A stretch of DNA of 64,000 bases. Source: Lachnospiraceae bacterium UBA1721 (lineage in GTDB: Bacteria; Bacillota; Clostridia; Lachnospirales; Lachnospiraceae). The notes below the pieces were generated by a model. That model had not been told where the DNA came from. It was given only the letters and a program-made list of their open reading frames with translations, and did no database searches. Shown in pieces: positions 26,043 to 35,406 of the stretch. The stretch covers positions 7,460-71,459 of the forward strand of contig DCIR01000062.1 in assembly GCA_002317155.1 (NCBI GenBank), given 5' to 3'. Position numbers and translations under genes: made by a program. Numbering within the stretch: the stretch's first letter is position 1; each line of letters begins with the position of its first letter.

Positions 26043-26990
26043 TTGTTATATATCATAAAAACAGCTCTTGAATTGGGATTTTTATACGCAATGGTTCCTG
26101 TAGCATTATTTATCAGTTACAGAGTACTTGACATCGCCGATCTTACAACGGATGGATGTTTTGTATTGGGAGCAGCAGTGTCTGTAATGATGGCAAAAGC
26201 AGGGCATCCTATATTGGGAATTCCGTTGGCTATGCTCGCGGGTGTCTGTGCAGGATTTGTAACAGCATTCCTTCACACAAAATTAAAGGTACCTTCTATT
26301 TTGTCGGGTATCATTACAAATACCGGTCTGTATACCATAAATCTGATGGTTATGGGCTGGAGCTCGAACCAGAGTCTTCTTAAGCAGAACACTATTTTTT
26401 CTATGCTTAAGAACGGATTAAAGAAATCAAACGTTTTAATTTTTGAAAAGATAACAGATTGGTATGCAGTTATTTTATCAGCTGTTATTGTTATTATTTT
26501 TGCATTACTTATATTAGCTTTTCTTAGTACCAGATTAGGTTTGTCGATAAGGGCTACCGGAGACAATCTGGATATGGTAAGAGCTTCTTCGATCAATCCG
26601 GCATTTACTATTACTGTAGGCCTTTGCATTGCAAACGCAATGACTGCACTCAGCGGAGCAATGGTAGGACAGTATCAGAAGACGGTTGATATTAACAGTG
26701 GAACAGGTATCGTGGTTATCGGTCTTGCATGCTTAATCATCGGTGAGACAATCATCGGAAGAAGACCCTTCTTCAAGGGCATTATTGCAGCGATAATCGG
26801 ATCGATTGTATATAGAGTTATCTACGCAGTTGTGCTTTACACTAAGGTTCTCCCTGTAGAGTTCCTCAAGCTTATCACAGCAATCGTGGTTGCACTTGCA
26901 ATTGCTTTCCCTGCTATCAGAAAGTGGTTTTCATTCCAGGGAAAGAAAATCAATCATTCGAGAGGAAAGGGGGGCAAGGACAATGCTTGA
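26043..26990 (+). CDS. ABC transporter permease (TrpY/BPD_transp_2 type)
   Basis: A 315-residue membrane protein with about eight to nine helices, resembling the branched-chain/simple-sugar permease superfamily as found with ABC_sub_bind receptors. Typical pieces are VLDIADLTTDGCFVLGAAV near the start and GLSIRATGDNLDMVRASSIN, the coupling loop. TTG start with GAGGT 7 bases upstream; an ATG at 26036 is out of frame. The last 8 bases overlap the ATPase gene, implying translational coupling. Confidence 0.85.
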   Translation: MLYIIKTALELGFLYAMVPVALFISYRVLDIADLTTDGCFVLGAAVSVMMAKAGHPILGIPLAMLAGVCAGFVTAFLHTKLKVPSILSGIITNTGLYTINLMVMGWSSNQSLLKQNTIFSMLKNGLKKSNVLIFEKITDWYAVILSAVIVIIFALLILAFLSTRLGLSIRATGDNLDMVRASSINPAFTITVGLCIANAMTALSGAMVGQYQKTVDINSGTGIVVIGLACLIIGETIIGRRPFFKGIIAAIIGSIVYRVIYAVVLYTKVLPVEFLKLITAIVVALAIAFPAIRKWFSFQGKKINHSRGKGGKDNA

Positions 26991-27780
26991 TCTTATTAAT
27001 GTATCAATGACTTTTAATCCGGGAACTCCCAATGCAAAACAGGCGCTGTCTGATTTTTCGGTTCATCTTGATGATGGTGATTTCGTAACGATTATCGGTT
27101 CAAACGGAGCCGGTAAGTCGACAATGTTTAATGCTATAGCAGGTACGTTTTTTGTGGACAGTGGTTCTATAAAGCTTGGAGGACAGGATATAACATATCT
27201 GCCCGAGCATAAGCGTAGTCGTATTATCGGCAGAATGTTCCAGGATCCTCTTAAGGGAACGGCACCTTCAATGAGTATAGAGGAAAATCTTGCGCTCGCA
27301 TATTTACGTTCGGGTGAAGGATTTTCGCCTTTCAGTCATATCAGTAACAGGGATAAGCAGGAGTTCCGTGAAAAACTCTCTCTTCTGGGAATGGGTCTTG
27401 AGGACAGAATGAAGCAGCCGGTTGGTTTGCTTTCAGGTGGACAGAGACAGGCGCTTACTCTTTTGATGGCCACGATGGTTACACCTAAGCTGCTTTTACT
27501 TGATGAACATACCGCAGCACTTGATCCCGGCACAGCTGATAAGGTTATCGAGTTGACCAAGGATATTGTAAATAAGAATCGTATTACTTGTATGATGATT
27601 ACCCATAATATGAAACAGGCTCTTGAGATTGGTAACAGAACCTTCCTGATGTCAAACGGTAAGGTTGTTTACGATGTTAAGGGTGAGGAGCGTAGCAAGC
27701 TTACTGTTAATGATCTTCTTGATAAATTCAAGGCAGGCACCGGACAGGCGCTGGACAATGACAGAATGCTTCTAAGCTAA
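26983..27780 (+). CDS. ABC transporter ATP-binding protein (TrpZ type)
   Basis: A 265-residue ATPase with Walker A GSNGAGKST, signature LSGGQRQAL and Walker B LLLLDEHTAALDP; the His after the Walker B Glu is characteristic of ATPases paired with this receptor family. It energises the permease encoded just before. The start at 26983 is chosen over the longer frame (26890) because it has GGAAAGGGGGG upstream and begins with the conserved MLDLINVSMTF. Confidence 0.9.
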   Translation: MLDLINVSMTFNPGTPNAKQALSDFSVHLDDGDFVTIIGSNGAGKSTMFNAIAGTFFVDSGSIKLGGQDITYLPEHKRSRIIGRMFQDPLKGTAPSMSIEENLALAYLRSGEGFSPFSHISNRDKQEFREKLSLLGMGLEDRMKQPVGLLSGGQRQALTLLMATMVTPKLLLLDEHTAALDPGTADKVIELTKDIVNKNRITCMMITHNMKQALEIGNRTFLMSNGKVVYDVKGEERSKLTVNDLLDKFKAGTGQALDNDRMLLS

Positions 27781-27794
27781 ACAGAGGTGAATGG

Positions 27795-28790
27795 ATGGCA
27801 ACAATTAGAGATGTGGCAAAGTTGGCAGGCGTTGCAGTGTCGACCGTTTCAAAAGTAATAAATCACTACCCAAACGTATCGGAAGAAACTGCAGAGCGTG
27901 TTAATCGAGCTATAGAAGAACTTCAGTTTACGCCCAATGTTGTGGCGGCATCATTATCATCGAAGCAGTCGGGACGTATAGCACTGATTATCAATACTGA
28001 GATTCAGACTTCGGCGATTGACGAAGTATCGATGAAGTATCTTAGTGGTGCTATCGCTAAGGCTCAGCAGATGCATGTTGACGTTGTTCCGATTTTTTTC
28101 TCGATGCTTGAGGGCAAAGCGGAAGCTGAGGTTGAAAACTATCTTCAGTCACAGAATGTTAAGGGCATGGTAGTCTATGGAATGTCTAAGGACGATGCGG
28201 TACTTAAAAAGGTGATTGAACGAGAGAAGTTCAAGAGTGTACTTGTGGATGTTCCTATAGTGAATGACAGTACTTCATGTATAAGTGTAGACCAGCGTCA
28301 GGCACAAAAGGATATCGCTCGCAAGACTATCGAAGAGAATAATACCACTAAGGGAAAAATACTTTATATTTCCGGAAAACAAAACGGATATGTGTCGGAG
28401 CAGAGACTCCAGGGAATAAACGAGCTTGCTAAGGAGATGGGATTGGCGCTGAGTATTCATTGCGGTGAATTCAGTGAGCGTCAGGCCAGAAATATTACAC
28501 TTAAGTATGGCAGTTCTCATGATGTGATCATATGTGCGTCAGATATGATGGCTATCGGTGCGATGCGTGCTCTTACAGATATGGATATTTTCAGACCTGT
28601 ATGTGGATTTGATGGTATTACGCTTATGGGCTATGCCGGTAAGCAGATGAATACCGTAAAGCAGAATTTCTATGAGATATCTGCAGCGGCAATTGATGAG
28701 TGCGTGAAGCTGATGAGTGGAGGCAAGGGAAGTAATATAGTAATGCCTCATGAACTTGTCAGACTAGAATATCTGGATATGATCAGATAA
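27795..28790 (+). CDS. LacI-family transcriptional regulator
   Basis: A 331-residue repressor-type protein: helix-turn-helix ATIRDVAKLAGVAVSTVSKV at the N-terminus, hinge helix with the usual LSSKQSGRIAL, then a periplasmic-binding-protein-like effector domain to the end. It is the fourth gene of the TrpXYZ-like operon (14-base gap, AGAGGTG ribosome site), so it probably controls that transporter in response to its ligand. Operator candidates are listed separately. A terminator follows. Confidence 0.9.
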   Translation: MATIRDVAKLAGVAVSTVSKVINHYPNVSEETAERVNRAIEELQFTPNVVAASLSSKQSGRIALIINTEIQTSAIDEVSMKYLSGAIAKAQQMHVDVVPIFFSMLEGKAEAEVENYLQSQNVKGMVVYGMSKDDAVLKKVIEREKFKSVLVDVPIVNDSTSCISVDQRQAQKDIARKTIEENNTTKGKILYISGKQNGYVSEQRLQGINELAKEMGLALSIHCGEFSERQARNITLKYGSSHDVIICASDMMAIGAMRALTDMDIFRPVCGFDGITLMGYAGKQMNTVKQNFYEISAAAIDECVKLMSGGKGSNIVMPHELVRLEYLDMIR

Positions 28791-28837
28791 ATATAGAATA
28801 CGTTGTACAGAACATAGAGCAATATACAAAATTAAAA

Positions 28838-28885
28838 GGGATAGATGCTTTGACATTGAGTCATGTGCATCTATCCCTGATTTTT
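28838..28885 (+). terminator. intrinsic terminator
   Basis: An 11-bp perfect stem (GGGATAGATGC with GCATCTATCCC), 18-base loop, then TGATTTTTATT. It faces the convergent DUF3737 gene. Confidence 0.75.
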
Positions 28886-28973
28886 ATTATACGAGCAAAA
28901 GTGATTTTAGACTTATAGGACATAAAGTCATATCTTGAGTAATTGGCATCGTGGTAAAGAACTATGCCATCGA

Positions 28974-29855
28974 TTACATCAATGCATCGTAATCTGCTTT
29001 ATCGGATGTCTTATCAATAGAGCTGCAAACAATCTTAACTGCGGTGGGATCGATAACGTCCTTCTCGAGAATGAGCTCACCGATATGTTCTGCTTTGATG
29101 GTTCCGCTTGTAGGATTAAGAACACTGATAACGTCGCCCTTAATATCTGCGTCGACAGTAGAAAACTCAAATGCAAGATTGGTGTTGAAAAGCTTGCAGT
29201 TTTTCATTACAAGGTTGTCGATGTAGCAAAGGCCCTGAAGGCTCTCGATGGTGCAGTTGATAAAGGTAAGATTCTTTGAATTCCATCCGATATATTCGCC
29301 GGTAATGAAGCTATCCTCAACTGTTACATTCTCAGCATTCCAGAAAGCGTCCTTTGAAATCAGCTGCGAATTCTTGATGGTAAGATTACGTACACCGTCA
29401 AAACTGTAGTTGCCGTCGAGAGTAAGTCCGTCAATGGTCATATTGCTGCAGTTCATAGCAAAGTAATCGCCTTTTGCTCTTACATCCTTAAGGTTGACAT
29501 TACTGCAACTCCAAAGAGTCTCAGCTGCATTGGTAAAGGTTACATTGTTAAGAGTTAGGTTATTGCAGCGTCTGAAGTTCTTGGGAGCTTCAATAAGGCT
29601 GTTTGCAACATTCACATCATTGCAATACCATACGCCGGCTCTTGCCATGTCGAACCATGTGCAACGATCAACATTGATGTTGTTGGTGTACCAAAAAGGA
29701 TACTTATATCTGAACAGTGTCTCTGACACTTCTATATCTTTACTCTCTTTTATAGGGCTTTCACCCTTGTCGAATACACACTCGCTTATTTTTAAGCCAT
29801 TGCTTCTAAAAAGAGCGCGTTCTTCGTTAAATACCTTAAACTTAATTTCTTCCAT
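28974..29855 (-). CDS. DUF3737 family protein (predicted right-handed beta-helix)
   Basis: A 293-residue minus-strand protein matching DUF3737, a family of cytoplasmic proteins with repeated beta strands. The chain shows many roughly 20-residue rungs with an N-[LV]-T/K-[LI] rhythm, as in NNLTLNNVTFTN, SNMTIDGLTLDG and KNLTFINCTIES, consistent with a parallel beta-helix. No catalytic residues are evident. GAGGA precedes the ATG on the minus strand. It is divergent from the galactosidase gene, and the 338-base gap between them holds promoter elements. Function unknown. Confidence 0.85.
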   Translation of the reverse strand: MEEIKFKVFNEERALFRSNGLKISECVFDKGESPIKESKDIEVSETLFRYKYPFWYTNNINVDRCTWFDMARAGVWYCNDVNVANSLIEAPKNFRRCNNLTLNNVTFTNAAETLWSCSNVNLKDVRAKGDYFAMNCSNMTIDGLTLDGNYSFDGVRNLTIKNSQLISKDAFWNAENVTVEDSFITGEYIGWNSKNLTFINCTIESLQGLCYIDNLVMKNCKLFNTNLAFEFSTVDADIKGDVISVLNPTSGTIKAEHIGELILEKDVIDPTAVKIVCSSIDKTSDKADYDALM

Positions 29856-30092
29856 TGTTTTCCTCGGTTATGAATATTAAATAAAGCGCTGGATTGAATC
29901 TATATAGTAATAGATAAAACACAGTATTAAGAATTATACAGTAACAAGAAAGATACTGCAATTTGAATGCACCACCAAAATATCAAAATAACACGCAAAA
30001 GTTAACTAAACAAGCTCTATTTTGGGCCATATTTACAATAAAAAGCAAAAAATGGTAAGCTTTGAACAAAACTCTAACGTATTTTAATTTTT

Positions 30093-30122
30093 TTGAGTAA
30101 AAAACTTAAATTGTGGTATTAT
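30093..30122 (+). promoter_or_regulatory. promoter for the alpha-galactosidase gene
   Basis: TTGAGT (30093-30098), 18-base spacer, TATTAT (30117-30122) preceded by TGG (extended -10). The rest of the 29856-30193 gap is very AT-rich; an imperfect palindrome AAACAGGAATTGTTT lies around 30152 but I see no other gene. Confidence 0.5.
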
Positions 30123-30193
30123 ATAATTAAAATTAGCTAAAAACATCAATCAAACAGGAATTGTTTAATTTATCAGATGCAGCGGAGATTTTT

Positions 30194-32383
30194 ATGAATA
30201 TTAATTATTGTGAAGAATTAAGAGCTTTTAAAATCGATACTGAAAATAATTCGTATATCATTGCAATCGTTGATGATGAAGGATTCCCCGGACATGTATA
30301 TTATGGACCGAAGATTGCGGATATCCCTATGTATATGCTCAGAATAAATGAAAATCCTTATGTACCTTCGAAGAACAATCGTGACAGGGGATCATTTATG
30401 GATACTTTTCCTACAGAGTATCCGGGCAACGGGCTTGGAGACTATCGCGAGGGTGCAGTTGAGGTGGTTGATAGCGAAGGTCACTTTGCTGTATGCCCTG
30501 TATACAAGAGCTATAAAATTGTTGAAGGAAAGCCTGCACTTAAAGGATTACCGGCTACGTTTGAAAGCAGTAGAGGTAAGGCAATGACACTGGAGCTTAC
30601 TCTTGAAGATAAGCCTGTAGGACTTGAGTTTATTCTCAGATATTCTGTATTTGAAGACAGCGATGCAATTATTCGAAGCACAGAGGTGATTAACGCATCT
30701 GATAAATCTGTGTTTATTAAAAAGGCAATGTCATTTGCTATGGATTTGGACGGCGAGGATTATGAGCTTTTGACACTTCATGGCTCGTGGGCACGTGAGA
30801 GGCAGATGGACATAAGACCTATAGGTTACGGCAAGACTTCGGTCGGCTCTGTTAAGGGTGAGTCGTCTCATCAGGAGCATCCGTTTATGGCATTGGTTCA
30901 GAAGGGTGCTGATCAGAAACAGGGAAGAGTTTACGGATTTAATTTTGTATATTCAGGTAATTTCCTTGCACAGGTTGAAAAGACTCAGTTCGATTCGGTG
31001 AGAGTACTCATGGGCATCAATCCCAACGGTTTTAAGTGGGAACTTAAAGCAGGGGAAAGCCTGCAGATGCCTGAGGTGGTAAGTGTATATTCTAATGACG
31101 GTATCGGAAAAATGAGTCGTACCTTCCATGACGTATACAGAAATCATTTAATCAGAAGTCCTTACAAGGACAAGAAGAGACCTATACTTATCAATAACTG
31201 GGAGGCAACTTATTTCCAGTTTGATACAGATAAGCTCATTGCGATTGCAAAAGAGGCTAAAAAAGCAGGCATAGAGATGCTTGTTATGGATGATGGCTGG
31301 TTTGGTCACAGAGATGATGATAATAGTTCGCTTGGTGACTGGTATGTAAATGAAAATAAGTTAAAGGGTGGCCTCAAATATCTGGTTGATGAGGTTAACA
31401 AGATTGGTCTTAAGTTTGGAATCTGGTTTGAGCCTGAGATGATTTCTCCGGATTCTGATTTGTACAGAGCACATCCCGATTGGGCTATTGCTATTCAGGG
31501 AAGAACTCCTGTCAGATCAAGAAATCAGTATGTGCTCGATTTAAGTAGACAGGAAGTAGTGGACTATGTATTTGATGTAGTGTCAAAGGTGCTCCACAGT
31601 GCCAATATCGAATATGTTAAGTGGGATATGAATCGTCAGATTACAGATCTCGGAAGCTATGCACTTGGCAAGGAAAATCAGGGAGAGCTTTATCACAGAT
31701 ATGTGCTGGCCGTATATCAGCTTCAGGAGAGACTTATTAAGGTGTTCCCTAATCTGCTTCTTGAGAACTGTTCGGGCGGTGGTGCGAGATTTGATCCCGG
31801 AATGCTGTATTACGGACCTCAGATTTGGTGCTCTGATGATACTGACGCAATCGAAAGATTGGGAATCCAGGAAGGAACCTCGCTAGTATATCCTCTTTCA
31901 AGTATGGGTGCGCATGTGTCGGATTGCCCTAATCATACTGTTGGCAGAAATACACCTTTTGCAACAAGAGGAAACGTGGCATTGGCAGGAACCTTTGGCT
32001 ATGAACTGGATATTACAAAGATTCCACAGGAAGACAGAGACAGTATTCCGAAGCAGGTTGAGATGTATCACAAATATAATCCGCTTGTGAGAACCGGTGA
32101 CTATTATCGTATAGCTTCATACAGAGAGAATCATTTTTATGATTGCTATGGTGTGGTAAGCAAGGACAAGAGTGAAGCGTTGTTTACCTTTGTGCAGGTT
32201 ATGGGAAGACCTAACTATCACAGCAGAATTATCAGACTGGATGGACTTGATCCTGAGAAGAGATATGCGATTGAGGGTGAGGAAGGCAGTTATGCCGGAG
32301 ATACACTGATGAAGGCCGGTTTGCAGATACAGAACCTTTGGGGTGATTATCAGTCTAAGCTGATTCATCTTACAGAGTGCTAA
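30194..32383 (+). CDS. GH36 alpha-galactosidase, cytoplasmic
   Basis: A 729-residue GH36 enzyme without signal peptide. It has the N-terminal beta-sandwich, then the catalytic barrel with NNWEATYF, VMDDGWFGHRDDD, KFGIWFEPEMISPDS, the nucleophile Asp in YVKWDMNR (Asp478), ENCSGGG, and the acid/base Asp in CSDDTDA (Asp548). It removes alpha-1,6-galactose from imported galactomannan or raffinose-type oligosaccharides. The start at 30194 is chosen because CGGAGA sits 5 bases upstream; the TTG at 30161 has none. It leads into the mannan locus, followed by a LacI regulator. Confidence 0.93.
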   Translation: MNINYCEELRAFKIDTENNSYIIAIVDDEGFPGHVYYGPKIADIPMYMLRINENPYVPSKNNRDRGSFMDTFPTEYPGNGLGDYREGAVEVVDSEGHFAVCPVYKSYKIVEGKPALKGLPATFESSRGKAMTLELTLEDKPVGLEFILRYSVFEDSDAIIRSTEVINASDKSVFIKKAMSFAMDLDGEDYELLTLHGSWARERQMDIRPIGYGKTSVGSVKGESSHQEHPFMALVQKGADQKQGRVYGFNFVYSGNFLAQVEKTQFDSVRVLMGINPNGFKWELKAGESLQMPEVVSVYSNDGIGKMSRTFHDVYRNHLIRSPYKDKKRPILINNWEATYFQFDTDKLIAIAKEAKKAGIEMLVMDDGWFGHRDDDNSSLGDWYVNENKLKGGLKYLVDEVNKIGLKFGIWFEPEMISPDSDLYRAHPDWAIAIQGRTPVRSRNQYVLDLSRQEVVDYVFDVVSKVLHSANIEYVKWDMNRQITDLGSYALGKENQGELYHRYVLAVYQLQERLIKVFPNLLLENCSGGGARFDPGMLYYGPQIWCSDDTDAIERLGIQEGTSLVYPLSSMGAHVSDCPNHTVGRNTPFATRGNVALAGTFGYELDITKIPQEDRDSIPKQVEMYHKYNPLVRTGDYYRIASYRENHFYDCYGVVSKDKSEALFTFVQVMGRPNYHSRIIRLDGLDPEKRYAIEGEEGSYAGDTLMKAGLQIQNLWGDYQSKLIHLTEC

Positions 32384-32424
32384 GCATTAAAGAAGAGTAA
32401 AAATAAGCAATAATGAAGATGAGA

Positions 32425-32468
32425 ATTAATATTAATAAAGATTAGCATTAATATTAATAAAGATTAGC
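32425..32468 (+). repeat. perfect 2 x 22-bp tandem repeat
   Basis: The 22-base unit ATTAATATTAATAAAGATTAGC occurs twice without a gap or mismatch, between the galactosidase and the LacI regulator. Each unit contains the palindrome TTAATATTAA, spaced two helical turns apart, so it could be an operator or just a slippage product. Confidence 0.85.
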
Positions 32469-32508
32469 ATTTATGAAGAGCAACGATAAGCTTTAAGAGG
32501 AATAAAGA

Positions 32509-33531
32509 ATGGCAAAAAATGTAAAATTGGCAGATATTGCAGAAAAACTGGATGTGAGTGTGGTTACTATATCCAAGGCACTTTCAGGTCAGAAGGGTGT
32601 GAGTGAAGAGCTTCGTGAGAAGATTGTGCAGCTTGCTGACGAGATGGGATATGTACAGCCTTCTGTTGCGAGAAGAAGAGCGATGCATACCAATTTCAAT
32701 ATAGGTGTACTCATTGAGGAAAATTATCTGGACAGATATTCTTCATTCTATTGGCAGATGTACCAGCAGGTAGCGCAGCAGTCTATGGATAAGGGATGCT
32801 TCAGTCTTTTGGAGGTGGTTACTCCTGCGATGGAAGAGCAGATGCAGATGCCCAAGCTTTTAACAGAGAACAAGACAGACGGTATAATAGTAATCGGCTG
32901 GGTGAATGAGGCATATGTCAGAAAACTTGTAGAAGAGGCTGAGGTACCGTTGGTATTCATGGATTGCATGGATAGAAAGCAGAGCGCGGATACCATCATT
33001 TCCGATAACTATTACGGAGCATATTACTTAACCAATTTCCTCCTTGATATGGGCCATGAGAATATTGCCTATGTAGGTACACTTGGTGCCACAGGATCAA
33101 TCACCGACAGATACCTCGGATATACCAAATCATTGATTGATCATGGTAAGGACTTCAGACTTGACTGGATAATTGATGACCGTGATGCAGATACCGGCAA
33201 GATTGATGAGGAAAATAAGCTTCAGCTTCCTGAAGAAATGCCCACTGCATTTTTTTGTAACTGTGATGTTACTGCGGGTATGCTTATTAAAAAGCTTCAG
33301 AAGGCTGGTTACAGAGTTCCTGAAGATATCTCCGTAGTGGGATATGATAATTACATTTATCCGGGACTGTGTGATATAGAAATCACTTCTTATGAAGTTG
33401 ATTACACAGAGATGTCAAAGCGTGCGGTTGAGACATTGGTTCGTAAGCTCAATAATGAGTATTATGCGCGTGGAACTCATATTGTTGAGGGACATCTTGT
33501 GATTAAAGACAGCGTTAGAAAAATCAATTAA
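32509..33531 (+). CDS. LacI-family regulator of the mannan locus
   Basis: A 340-residue regulator: HTH KLADIAEKLDVSVVTISKAL, hinge region, then the effector-binding domain with DGIIVIGWVN, HENIAYVG and the conserved VPEDISVVGYDN. Placed between the alpha-galactosidase and the glycosidase/phosphorylase genes, it probably senses a manno-oligosaccharide or galactoside and controls this locus. A LacI-type operator candidate is present in the promoter directly downstream. GAGGAA precedes the ATG. Confidence 0.92.
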   Translation: MAKNVKLADIAEKLDVSVVTISKALSGQKGVSEELREKIVQLADEMGYVQPSVARRRAMHTNFNIGVLIEENYLDRYSSFYWQMYQQVAQQSMDKGCFSLLEVVTPAMEEQMQMPKLLTENKTDGIIVIGWVNEAYVRKLVEEAEVPLVFMDCMDRKQSADTIISDNYYGAYYLTNFLLDMGHENIAYVGTLGATGSITDRYLGYTKSLIDHGKDFRLDWIIDDRDADTGKIDEENKLQLPEEMPTAFFCNCDVTAGMLIKKLQKAGYRVPEDISVVGYDNYIYPGLCDIEITSYEVDYTEMSKRAVETLVRKLNNEYYARGTHIVEGHLVIKDSVRKIN

Positions 33532-33547
33532 TGATGATTATTTATCA

Positions 33548-33576
33548 TTTACCGTGAATACGTTTTACAATAGAAT
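33548..33576 (+). promoter_or_regulatory. promoter of the GH51-GH130-GH5-GH130-CE2 block with an operator in its spacer
   Basis: TTTACC (33548-33553), 17-base spacer, TAGAAT (33571-33576). The spacer contains TGAATACGTTTTACA (33555-33569), a LacI/CcpA-type half-palindrome around ACGT. A repressor bound there would block RNA polymerase. The element is just after the LacI gene. Confidence 0.45.
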
Positions 33577-33592
33577 TTAATATGTAAACTTA

Positions 33593-33640
33593 AATTGCAG
33601 CCGGCTTTGGGGAAGTTTGGCTGCAATTGTATTATTATTT
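33593..33640 (+). terminator. terminator or attenuator before the GH51 gene
   Basis: A perfect 10-bp stem (AATTGCAGCC with GGCTGCAATT), 16-base loop, followed by a T-rich GTATTATTATTTG. If the promoter at 33548 is real, this hairpin lies within its leader. Confidence 0.6.
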
Positions 33641-33690
33641 GCAAGCCCATATTTTAACGGTGATTAAGCAGTATGGGCAATGGAGGGGCT

Positions 33691-35295
33691 ATGGCACAAA
33701 ATGCTAAAATTACTATTCACCCGGAGTACGAGGTAGGAGAAATCTCAGATCAGCTTTTTTCAGCTTTTCTTGAACCTATCGGTACAATGGTAAACGGAAC
33801 TATGTACAATCCGAAGCATCCTACTGCGGATGAGCAAGGTTTCAGAACAGACTGGATTGATGCTCTTAAGGCGACGGGGTTGCCGGCTGTAAGACTGCCC
33901 GGTGGTAACTTTGTATCATGCTGGCAGTGGAAGGATTCAATCGGTCCTATGTCTGAGAGAAAGGGTCATCTTGATCCTGCATGGCATCAGTATTATACCA
34001 ACGAGGTTGGACACGATGAGTATCTTCAGTGGGCAGAAAAAGTAGGTACTACACCACTTTACACTGTTAATCTCGGAACAGGTACTATTCAGGATGCGAT
34101 GGATATTATTGAGTATACCAATCACGAGGGTGGAACTTATTGGTCGGATTTGAGAAAAAAGAATGGCCATGAGAAGCCTTATGGAGTAAAGACCTGGTAT
34201 CTAGGAAATGAGATGGATGGTCCTTGGCAGCTCGGTTCATGGGAGAAGGATCCTTTTGGATATGGTGTGCGCTGTAACGAGACTTCGAAGGCAATGAAGT
34301 GGATTGATGAGAGCATTAAGACTGCAGTGTGCGGATCATCAGCTCCCTTCATGGAGCATTTCCCTGAGTGGGATGAGAAGGTGCTTGACCAGTGCTTCGA
34401 TACTGTAGATTATCTTTCAGTACATCATTATCATTTTGCAGCACCCGGAGATCTGAAGGCTCTTCTTGGTGGATCGTTATATTATGAGGACTTTATCAAT
34501 AACGAAGTGGCTATGTGTGACTTTGTGGCTGCTAAGCATCGTTCACCTAAGAAGATGATGATTTCATTTGATGAATATGGTGCCATGATGAAGCCCTTTA
34601 GCCCTCTTAATCCCGGCTGGGGACGTTACAATATGGCTCGCACTCATTATAAGTTTGATCCTGCGAGAACCTATATACGTCATGATCCCGATAACATGCC
34701 CGAGAGACCGTTCCCCGGTTCGGATATGACTCACCTGCTTGCAATGGCTTCTGTACAGCTTGCACTGCTTCGCCATGCTGACAGAGTAAAGATTGGATGC
34801 ATGACCGGAGGACTCGGCGCGTTGGCAGCATCTAATCATGATCACGTATGGAAGGCAGCATCTCATTATGCATATATGCAGTTGATCCAGTATGCTAAGG
34901 GAACATCGCTTATCACAAAGGTAGATTCAGAGACCTATGACATGCCCGGATATGCTATCGATGATACTTCGCAGTATACAGGCAAGGAAGGCGTTAATTA
35001 TGTTGATGCTGCATCATCTTGGGATAAAGAAAACGGACGAGTGGCAGTATTTGTAATTAACAGAAATGATGACAGTGAGTATCCGCTTACTGTAGATATG
35101 AAGGCTTTCGAAGGTTACAAGCCTGTGGCTCATTACGAGACATACAGCGCAGATGCAGATGCTAAAAATACTTATGAAAACGACAAGCTGATTGTTCCGG
35201 TTGAAAATAAATCATACACATTTGAGGACGGATTATTTGTAAATCATATTAAGCCGTTGTCATGGAATGTCATTATTTTCGAGAAAAATAAGTAA
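33691..35295 (+). CDS. GH51 alpha-L-arabinofuranosidase-like glycosidase, cytoplasmic
   Basis: A 534-residue GH51 enzyme without signal peptide. The N-terminal block (EVGEISDQLFSAFLEPIG, then RLPGGNFVSCWQWKDSIGP) is typical of GH51. The acid/base Glu is in WYLGNEMDGPWQLG (Glu174) and the nucleophile in ISFDEYGAM (Glu295, where most members have DEW). A C-terminal beta-sandwich follows. The expected activity is removal of arabinofuranose from oligosaccharides, which is odd beside mannan phosphorylases, so either mixed hemicellulose is used or specificity has drifted. Start at 33691 with GGAGGGG just upstream; ATG 33673 is an alternative. Confidence 0.85.
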   Translation: MAQNAKITIHPEYEVGEISDQLFSAFLEPIGTMVNGTMYNPKHPTADEQGFRTDWIDALKATGLPAVRLPGGNFVSCWQWKDSIGPMSERKGHLDPAWHQYYTNEVGHDEYLQWAEKVGTTPLYTVNLGTGTIQDAMDIIEYTNHEGGTYWSDLRKKNGHEKPYGVKTWYLGNEMDGPWQLGSWEKDPFGYGVRCNETSKAMKWIDESIKTAVCGSSAPFMEHFPEWDEKVLDQCFDTVDYLSVHHYHFAAPGDLKALLGGSLYYEDFINNEVAMCDFVAAKHRSPKKMMISFDEYGAMMKPFSPLNPGWGRYNMARTHYKFDPARTYIRHDPDNMPERPFPGSDMTHLLAMASVQLALLRHADRVKIGCMTGGLGALAASNHDHVWKAASHYAYMQLIQYAKGTSLITKVDSETYDMPGYAIDDTSQYTGKEGVNYVDAASSWDKENGRVAVFVINRNDDSEYPLTVDMKAFEGYKPVAHYETYSADADAKNTYENDKLIVPVENKSYTFEDGLFVNHIKPLSWNVIIFEKNK

Positions 35296-35327
35296 AAGAA
35301 ATACATTAGATTAAATTTAAGTTAAAA

Positions 35328-35374
35328 AATAGCCTATTTTGATTAAAAATATCAAAATAGGCTATTGCTTTTTA
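35328..35374 (+). terminator. intrinsic terminator after GH51
   Basis: A perfect 16-bp stem (35328-35343 with 35351-35366), loop TAAAAAT, then GCTTTTTAA. This is the strongest terminator within the mannan locus and suggests the GH130 gene has its own promoter or reads through. Confidence 0.85.
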
Positions 35375-35406
35375 AATAAAAATGGTTTAGATTAAGATTA
35401 TCAGAT

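Noticed and set aside
32425..32468. possible CRISPR-like repeat
   Set aside because: Only two units, no spacer between them and no cas genes in the window.
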